Below are positions 22,104-26,750 of a stretch of 26,750 nucleotides of DNA, one piece after another. The position numbers and the translations under genes were made by a program. The first letter of the stretch is position 1. Every line of letters starts with the position of its first letter. The notes under the pieces are model-generated. The model made no database searches and was not told the origin of the DNA. It was given only the letters and a program-made list of their open reading frames with translations. The stretch lies in assembly GCA_964481255.1 (NCBI GenBank), contig CAYZTZ010000033.1, positions 1-26,750 on the forward strand, written 5' to 3'. This stretch comes from UBA6911 sp964481255 (GTDB taxonomy: Bacteria; Acidobacteriota; UBA6911).

Positions 22104-22667
22104 ATGACGCGCCGATGGATCGCCGCAGCGACGGCCGTCCTGCTGGTTTCGGCGGCGGCCCTGCTCCTGATTCACCGGCACACGTCCCGATTCGATGCCC
22201 TGATCCGCGAGGCCTCCACCCGCCACGGCGTGGACTTTTATCTGGTGAAAGCACTGATCTTCGAGGAGAGCTGGTTCCGGTCGGGAGTTCAGGGCCCGGC
22301 GGGGGAACAGGGATTGATGCAGATCACCGCGGCCGCAGCGGCCGATTACGCCGCCCACCGCGGGAGCCTCCCCTTTCGAGCGCCGAGCCTTCTGGAGCCG
22401 GAACTGAACGTGGAGATCGGCTGCTGGTACCTCCACCAGTCGCTCGACCGTTACCGGAACTCGCCAGAGCCGACGCTTTTCGCGCTCCTACGCTATAACG
22501 CCGGGGAATCGCGGGCCGACGCATGGCTCCGTAAGGCGTTATCCCAGCCTCCCCCTCAGAATGTTTCCCGGGAACTCTATTACCTTTCGCTCGTGGATTT
22601 CCCGAGGACGCAGGCCTATGCCCGGCGAATCCTGAGGCGTGCACGGACCCGCAACTATTGGTACTGA
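22104..22667 (+). CDS. Lytic transglycosylase, SLT family
   Basis: This predicted periplasmic enzyme cleaves peptidoglycan with formation of 1,6-anhydromuramyl ends. The 187-residue product has an N-terminal signal anchor (about 5-23: WIAAATAVLLVSAAALLLI). An SLT domain follows with the catalytic E55 in FEESWF, GEQGLMQIT (68-75) and the YNAG motif (131-134). The length fits a minimal single-domain type (Slt/MltC/EmtA-like). GGGAGGT about 9 bases upstream supports the start at 22104; in-frame ATGs at 22053, 22065 and 22089 exist. It is not next to other cell-wall genes. Confidence 0.9.
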   Translation: MTRRWIAAATAVLLVSAAALLLIHRHTSRFDALIREASTRHGVDFYLVKALIFEESWFRSGVQGPAGEQGLMQITAAAAADYAAHRGSLPFRAPSLLEPELNVEIGCWYLHQSLDRYRNSPEPTLFALLRYNAGESRADAWLRKALSQPPPQNVSRELYYLSLVDFPRTQAYARRILRRARTRNYWY

Positions 22668-22847
22668 GCCTTCGCCCTCCCTGGAAAGTCCGCAGTCGAA
22701 GGCCCGACTCCAGGCAGCGGACACAGAAATCCGGAACAATACCGAATTCCGCGAGCAGGCCCCCGTTGGATTTCATGAGGAAAAGAGGTTCCCGCGCGCG
22801 CAGCGTGCGGTTCGAGAGGATGTCTCGGCGAATGCGTCGACAGCGGA

Positions 22848-22876
22848 TTGACAACAGTTATGCTCAGCTTTAGTAT
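22848..22876 (+). promoter_or_regulatory. Near-consensus sigma70 promoter for nadAC
   Basis: TTGACA (22848-22853), a 17-base spacer and TAGTAT (22871-22876). This is the best promoter in the window. The spacer contains TATGCTCA (22859-22866), which recurs in the palindrome at 22920-22938. Confidence 0.75.
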
Positions 22877-22919
22877 AAGGATTGGGCCCGGATTTCGGGT
22901 CTGTTTTTTAACACCTGGA

Positions 22920-22938
22920 TATGCTCATGATGAGCATA
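22920..22938. promoter_or_regulatory. Palindrome over the nadA start, possible operator
   Basis: TATGCTCAT, G, ATGAGCATA is a perfect 9-bp inverted repeat around one base. It contains the likely nadA start codons (ATG 22921, 22927 and 22930). A half-site TATGCTCA lies in the promoter spacer 61 bases upstream. It may bind a repressor of NAD synthesis, or the RNA form may hide the start codon. It does not match a consensus I can recall for NadR, NiaR, NrtR or NadQ. Confidence 0.5.
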
Positions 22939-24000
22939 AAGAGGCCGGCTTTGGAGCATCCGGATCGCGCGGATGGGGGAAAGCCCCCCGGAACGGAAGC
23001 GGCGGCCCTCCGTCAGGCGGAGGCGATGGGCGTACGCCTGCGCCGCGTCCTGCAGGAAAGCGAGTGGCGGCTCCATGCCCCGTACGTGGCCGAGATCCTG
23101 AAGCTCAAGGCGGAACGCAGGGCCGTCATCCTGGCCCACAATTATCAAACGCCGGAGATTTTTCACGCGGTTGCCGACCTTACCGGGGATTCGCTCGCCC
23201 TGGCGCGCATGGCGGCCGACACCGACGCGGACGTCATCGTGATGTGCGGCGTCCACTTCATGGCGGAAACCGCCAAGCTCCTGAACCCTTTCAAAACGGT
23301 CCTGATCCCGGACCCGGAAGCCGGGTGTTCTCTCGCGTCCTCGATCACGGCGGAAGACGTCCGTCTCCTGCGCCGCCGTTTCCCCGGCGTGCCGGTCGTG
23401 ACCTATATCAACACCAGCGCCGCCGTGAAAGCCGAATCCGACATCTGCTGCACGTCCGGCAACGCCGTGGAGATTGTGGCATCCCTCGGCGCCGACCGCG
23501 TCCTCTTTCTGCCCGACGAGTATTTGGGACGCTACGTGGCGAGCCGCACCAGGGTGGATGTCCTTCTATGGAAGGGTCATTGTGAAGTCCACGAGAAGTT
23601 CACGGCGGACGAGCTCAAGGCCTGTCGTCAAAAGCACCCGGGCGTCATCCTGCTTGCCCACCCCGAATGCCCTCCCGACGTGCTGGCGGAGGTCGATTTC
23701 GTGGGATCCACCGCGGCGATGGTCCCGGAAATCGAGCGCCGCAAAGCCGCGCGGGTGTTGATGGTCACCGAGTGCTCCATGAGTGATAATGTCGCGGTCG
23801 ATTTCCCCGATATCGAATTCGTCCGGCCTCCCCACGAATGTCCGCACATGAAACGGATCACCCTGCCCAAAATCCTCCACTCCTTGCAATCGATGCAGTA
23901 CGTCGTGGACGTGGATCCCGGGGTGGCCGAACGTGCGCGGCTGGCCGTGCGGCGCATGCTGGACCCGGCGCCGCTGTCCCTGCATTCCTATGCCCGATAA
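22921..24000 (+). CDS. nadA: Quinolinate synthase NadA
   Basis: NadA is the 4Fe-4S enzyme that condenses iminoaspartate and dihydroxyacetone phosphate to quinolinate. In the 359-residue product, ILAHNYQTPEI (70-80), GDSLALARMA (89-98) and the three cluster cysteines C109 (MCGVHFMAE), C221 (WKGHCEVHEKF) and C307 (HECPHMK) are all present. SDICCTSGNAVEIV and HPECPPDV further fit the family. The first 45 or so residues form an extension before the conserved core. Starts at 22921, 22927 or 22930 cannot be told apart, since all lie inside a palindrome and no ribosome-binding site is clear. nadC overlaps its end. nadB, which supplies iminoaspartate, is not in the window. Confidence 0.97.
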   Translation: MLMMSIKRPALEHPDRADGGKPPGTEAAALRQAEAMGVRLRRVLQESEWRLHAPYVAEILKLKAERRAVILAHNYQTPEIFHAVADLTGDSLALARMAADTDADVIVMCGVHFMAETAKLLNPFKTVLIPDPEAGCSLASSITAEDVRLLRRRFPGVPVVTYINTSAAVKAESDICCTSGNAVEIVASLGADRVLFLPDEYLGRYVASRTRVDVLLWKGHCEVHEKFTADELKACRQKHPGVILLAHPECPPDVLAEVDFVGSTAAMVPEIERRKAARVLMVTECSMSDNVAVDFPDIEFVRPPHECPHMKRITLPKILHSLQSMQYVVDVDPGVAERARLAVRRMLDPAPLSLHSYAR

Positions 24001-24871
24001 CCGTCGATCCCCCGAGCGGATCCTTCCGCTGAACCTGTTGCTGTATGACGCCTCCGTCCGCCGCGCCCTGCTTGAAGATCTGGGCCGCGCCGGCGACATA
24101 ACCACCGACGCCGTCGTCTCCCCCGACGACAAGGCCACCGCCATGATTGTCGCGCGGGCCCCGGGCCGTATCGCCGGCATGGACGTGGCCCTTCATGCCT
24201 TCCGTTGCCTCGATCGGCAGTTGAATCTCGAGACCCGTGTTCCGGACGGCGGCGACGCGGAAGCCGGCGCTGTTCTGGCGGTTGTTCAGGGGGCGGCCCG
24301 TCCCATACTGTCCGCCGAAAGGACCGCGTTGAATTTCCTGATGCGCCTCTCGGGCATCGCCACCGTCACGCGCGATATCGTTGCGCTGATTTCCCCGCAT
24401 CCGGCGCGGCTCGTCTGCACCCGAAAGACCACGCCGGGGCTCCGGGCTCTCGAGAAATACGCCGTCCGTGCCGGCGGCGGGGCCAATCACCGCTTCGGGC
24501 TCGACGACGCCGTTCTCATCAAGGACAACCATATCCTGGTCGCAGGAGGCGTGGCGGAAGCCATACGAAGAGTCCGCAAATGGGCGGGGCACATGCTTAA
24601 AATCGAGGTGGAGGTGGACACGCTGGAACAGCTGGACGAGGCCCTGAGAGAGGGGGTCGACGCGGTGCTTCTCGACAATATGCCGCTGGATATGCTTGCC
24701 GAGGCCGTCCGCCGGACCAAAGGAAGGGCGCTCACCGAAGCCTCCGGAGGAGTGACCCCACAAACGGTCGGAGCTATCGCCGCGACGGGAGTGGACCTGA
24801 TATCCGCAGGCTGGATCACGCACAGCGCCCCCGCTTTGGATATCGCCCTGGACCTGGCGCTCAAAATCTGA
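23990..24871 (+). CDS. nadC: Nicotinate-nucleotide pyrophosphorylase (carboxylating) NadC
   Basis: NadC converts quinolinate and PRPP to nicotinate mononucleotide. The 293-residue product has EDLGRAGDITT (29-39), ERTALNFLMRLSGIAT (110-125), TRKTTPGLRALEKYAV (144-159), GGGANHR (162-168) and KDNH (178-181), all active-site motifs, and ends with EASGGV ... GVDLISAGWITHSAPALDI. ATG at 23990 overlaps the nadA stop by 11 bases and gives the normal length. It is translationally coupled to nadA. It is convergent with tadA, with only 17 bases between the stop codons. Confidence 0.98.
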   Translation: MPDNRRSPERILPLNLLLYDASVRRALLEDLGRAGDITTDAVVSPDDKATAMIVARAPGRIAGMDVALHAFRCLDRQLNLETRVPDGGDAEAGAVLAVVQGAARPILSAERTALNFLMRLSGIATVTRDIVALISPHPARLVCTRKTTPGLRALEKYAVRAGGGANHRFGLDDAVLIKDNHILVAGGVAEAIRRVRKWAGHMLKIEVEVDTLEQLDEALREGVDAVLLDNMPLDMLAEAVRRTKGRALTEASGGVTPQTVGAIAATGVDLISAGWITHSAPALDIALDLALKI

Positions 24872-24888
24872 GCCGCCCCGACATTACT

Positions 24889-25371
24889 CTAAATTGCTTT
24901 CCATCCTTGGTCCGGTCGGCGACGGGAGGCGAAAAACGCCTTCAGCAGGGAGGCGCACTCCTCTTCCAGCACCCCGCCGGTGACGCGGATCCTGTGATTC
25001 AGAGAGTCCGCGTCGGCCAATTGAAAACAACTCCGGACAGCGCCGCCCTTGGGGTCCGGGGCCCCATAGATCAGCTCCTCCACGCGGGCATGGATCATGG
25101 CGCCCACGCACATGACGCACGGTTCGACCGTCACGATCAGCGTCGAGCCCGGCAGCCTGTAATTCGAGAGATCGCGGGATGCCTGGCGCAAAGCGACAAC
25201 CTCGGCATGAGCCGTCGGGTCATGGAGACGGATGCAGCTGTTGCGGCCGCGGCTGATGATTTTGTCGTTCAAAAGGAGCACGGCGCCGACCGGCACTTCC
25301 CCTTCCTCTTCCGCCTTGCGGGCCTCAAGCAGGGCCTCCCGCATCCAACATTCCGCCGTTTCAAGATTCAT
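24889..25371 (-). CDS. tadA: tRNA-specific adenosine deaminase TadA
   Basis: TadA is a zinc enzyme that deaminates A34 to inosine in tRNA-Arg(ACG). The 160-residue product has HAEVVAL (H55, proton-shuttling E57) and PCVMCVGAMIHAR (C85, C88), with VPVGAVLL and NSCIRLHDPTAHAE. DPTAHAE and the ending DLSNYRLPGSTLIVTVEPC are specific for TadA rather than for guanine or cytosine deaminases. The length is normal. The start at 25371 leads directly into the conserved helix. It is divergent from the membrane protein gene at 25547. Confidence 0.96.
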   Translation of the reverse strand: MNLETAECWMREALLEARKAEEEGEVPVGAVLLLNDKIISRGRNSCIRLHDPTAHAEVVALRQASRDLSNYRLPGSTLIVTVEPCVMCVGAMIHARVEELIYGAPDPKGGAVRSCFQLADADSLNHRIRVTGGVLEEECASLLKAFFASRRRPDQGWKAI

Positions 25372-25546
25372 GCATCACCCCAAAAACTCCATCGGCCAAA
25401 GATTTCCAGGAAATCACGGAGAAATACAACCTGTTTTTGCGGCATTGGAACGCTTCAGGCTTTCGCCTCGACGGCCGCTTTATGCAACAATAGGGTGCCC
25501 GGCTGCGTCGGCGGCCGCCGGCTGGTGAAGGGATGATGCGCTTCCT

Positions 25547-26542
25547 ATGAGATTTTCAAAGCCGGTTCTTGCCGTCCTGAAACTCCTTCTCACCCTGCTG
25601 TTACTCTTTCTCGTCTTGCGGTCCGTCGATGTCTCAAAGATCCTGCGGGATCTCCGCGCCCTGAACGGCCCGGCCCTGGTTCTTCTTCCCATCGCCTACT
25701 GGGTCGGACAACTGCTGTGTTCCGCGCGATGGCGCCTCTTCGCCGCGTCGCTCGGCATGCGCAACGGCTATTTCAGTTTCGTCCGGACCTACTTCGCCGG
25801 CATGTTTTTCAACATAGGGCTCCCGTCGCTTATTGGAGGGGACGTCGTCAAGGCCTATGCCGTCAGCCGGAAAAACGGCAGGCCCCTGCGGGACGGACTG
25901 GCGTCCGTCTTTCAGGACAGGCTGGCGGGCCTTGCGGCGCTGCTTCTTTTCGGCACCGCGGCCGCGGCGGCACACCCTCTCCGATGGAGGGGGTGTCCGC
26001 TATGGATCGCATATGCCGCCTGCTGGACGGCGATGGCCCTGGCCCTGGGCATTATTCTTAGGGGCGAAAACCTCTACCCCGGGCTCCTCAAAAGGAACAA
26101 AAACGATCTTGTCCGGAAAACTGTGCAGACCGTCGCCGATTTTCACAACGCGCTGGCTGCGCGCCGCCTCAATAGCGGCGCGCTTTTCCCTGTCTCCCTA
26201 TACTCGCTCTTCAGCTCCGCCCTTGTGATATGGGTCTTTCATAAGGTAACCGCGGCCGCCGGGCACACCGTGGGCATTGTTCCCTTTGCCGCCCTGTTTC
26301 CCCTTATCACCATCGTCACCATGCTCCCCATCACGCTCGGGGGACTGGGGATCCGGGAGTGGTGCTATGTGGAAGCCCTGTCCCTCGCAGGAATCGCTCC
26401 GGGGCCGGCGCTGGTCATTTCTTTGGCCTCATCGGCCCTGCTGCTGCTATGCAACCTGGCGGGCCTGCTTTTCCTCCCCGCAATCCCGATCGGTTTGCGG
26501 CCCCGCCCCGATGATCTTTCCAGAGAAGTCCCGGAAGGATAA
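25547..26542 (+). CDS. Lysylphosphatidylglycerol synthase-type (UPF0104) membrane protein
   Basis: This polytopic inner-membrane protein belongs to the LPG_synthase_TM (AglD/UPF0104) group. Members include the flippase part of MprF and lipid- or glycan-linked transferases; no function can be fixed. The 331-residue product has about seven or eight hydrophobic segments, starting at 8-24. Conserved signatures are FFNIGLPSLIGGDVVKAYAVSRKNGR (about 88-113), FQDRLAG and LPITLGGLGIREW (about 264-276). No lysine-transferring domain is attached. There is no clear ribosome-binding site. The gene ends about 100 bases before the palindromic repeat cluster at the window end. Confidence 0.88.
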   Translation: MRFSKPVLAVLKLLLTLLLLFLVLRSVDVSKILRDLRALNGPALVLLPIAYWVGQLLCSARWRLFAASLGMRNGYFSFVRTYFAGMFFNIGLPSLIGGDVVKAYAVSRKNGRPLRDGLASVFQDRLAGLAALLLFGTAAAAAHPLRWRGCPLWIAYAACWTAMALALGIILRGENLYPGLLKRNKNDLVRKTVQTVADFHNALAARRLNSGALFPVSLYSLFSSALVIWVFHKVTAAAGHTVGIVPFAALFPLITIVTMLPITLGGLGIREWCYVEALSLAGIAPGPALVISLASSALLLLCNLAGLLFLPAIPIGLRPRPDDLSREVPEG

Positions 26543-26641
26543 AAATACCGGAGATCGCGGGGTTTGCGGTATCATTAACTGTTGGGCCGTAAACTGCCAT
26601 GCTTTTCGCGGGAGGCGGATACTTGTCAAGACAGATGCAGC

Positions 26642-26663
26642 GCACGGCTCTCCAGAGCCGTGC
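26642..26663 (-). repeat. Type 1 palindromic repeat
   Basis: GCACGGCTCT (26642-26651), CC, AGAGCCGTGC (26654-26663), perfectly paired and followed by GTC, hence minus orientation. Confidence 0.9.
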
Positions 26664-26699
26664 GTCTGGCCGGCCCACGGACGATATGCTAAAAGAGAC

Positions 26700-26721
26700 G
26701 GACGGGCCTGGAGACCCGTCC
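26700..26721 (+). repeat. Type 2 palindromic repeat
   Basis: GGACGGGCCT (26700-26709), GG, AGACCCGTCC (26712-26721), paired with one C/A mismatch. It is preceded by AGAC and followed by GCACATGAATT, the type 2 plus flanks. Confidence 0.85.
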
Positions 26722-26740
26722 GCACATGAATTTTTCGTGA

Positions 26741-26750
26741 GCACGGCTCT
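26741..26750 (-). repeat. Type 1 palindromic repeat, cut by window end
   Basis: The first arm GCACGGCTCT is present and is preceded by TTTTTCGTGA, the reverse complement of the TCACGAAAA flank. The repeat continues beyond the window. Confidence 0.8.

Overview
This is a GC-rich bacterial chromosomal segment carrying mostly housekeeping genes on both strands. An exported lipoprotein-type enzyme, a lytic transglycosylase and an FtsB-like protein suggest a Gram-negative cell plan. SelB indicates a selenocysteine-using lineage. Two gene types here, a 503-residue PD-(D/E)XK-like protein and a small protein ending in a QRMKARWxxWRKKK-type tail, recall proteins I associate with Acidobacteriota. That placement is a low-confidence inference; Desulfobacterota or a related phylum remains possible.

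Layout. Positions 1-195 hold a palindromic repeat. ffh follows (minus), then selB and tatA (plus), an uncharacterised nuclease-fold gene (minus), cutA (minus) and an ftsB-like gene (plus). A de novo pyrimidine locus is split into two divergent units: pyrR-pyrB-pyrC leftward and pyrK-pyrD-pyrF rightward. Next come a repeat array, a family-5-type uracil-DNA glycosylase (minus), a stand-alone GatA-like amidase, a GT2 glycosyltransferase, nadE, pncB, a predicted exported isoaspartyl methyltransferase (minus), two small unknown genes, a lytic transglycosylase, nadA-nadC, tadA (minus) and a lysylphosphatidylglycerol-synthase-type membrane protein. The window ends in a second cluster of the same palindromic repeat.

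Metabolic logic. Four genes (nadA, nadC, nadE, pncB) cover de novo quinolinate formation, its conversion to NaMN, nicotinate salvage and final amidation to NAD. nadB and nadD are not here. Six genes cover pyrimidine regulation and the carbamoyl-aspartate, dihydroorotate, orotate and UMP steps; carAB and pyrE are not here.

The most unusual content is intergenic. (1) A directional palindromic repeat occurs in two subtypes whose stems differ by compensatory changes. (2) A 93-bp terminal-inverted-repeat element is present twice, in opposite orientations, each time inserted at the centre of such a palindrome; one copy lies inside the pyrKDF unit. (3) Several gene gaps contain heptanucleotide-period word arrays, three of them as clear inverted pairs, each gap with its own word. 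(4) The divergent pyr promoters appear to share one self-complementary -35 hexamer, TTGCAA, and pyrK would be transcribed almost without a leader. No RNA genes, CRISPR array, transposase gene or phage genes were found.
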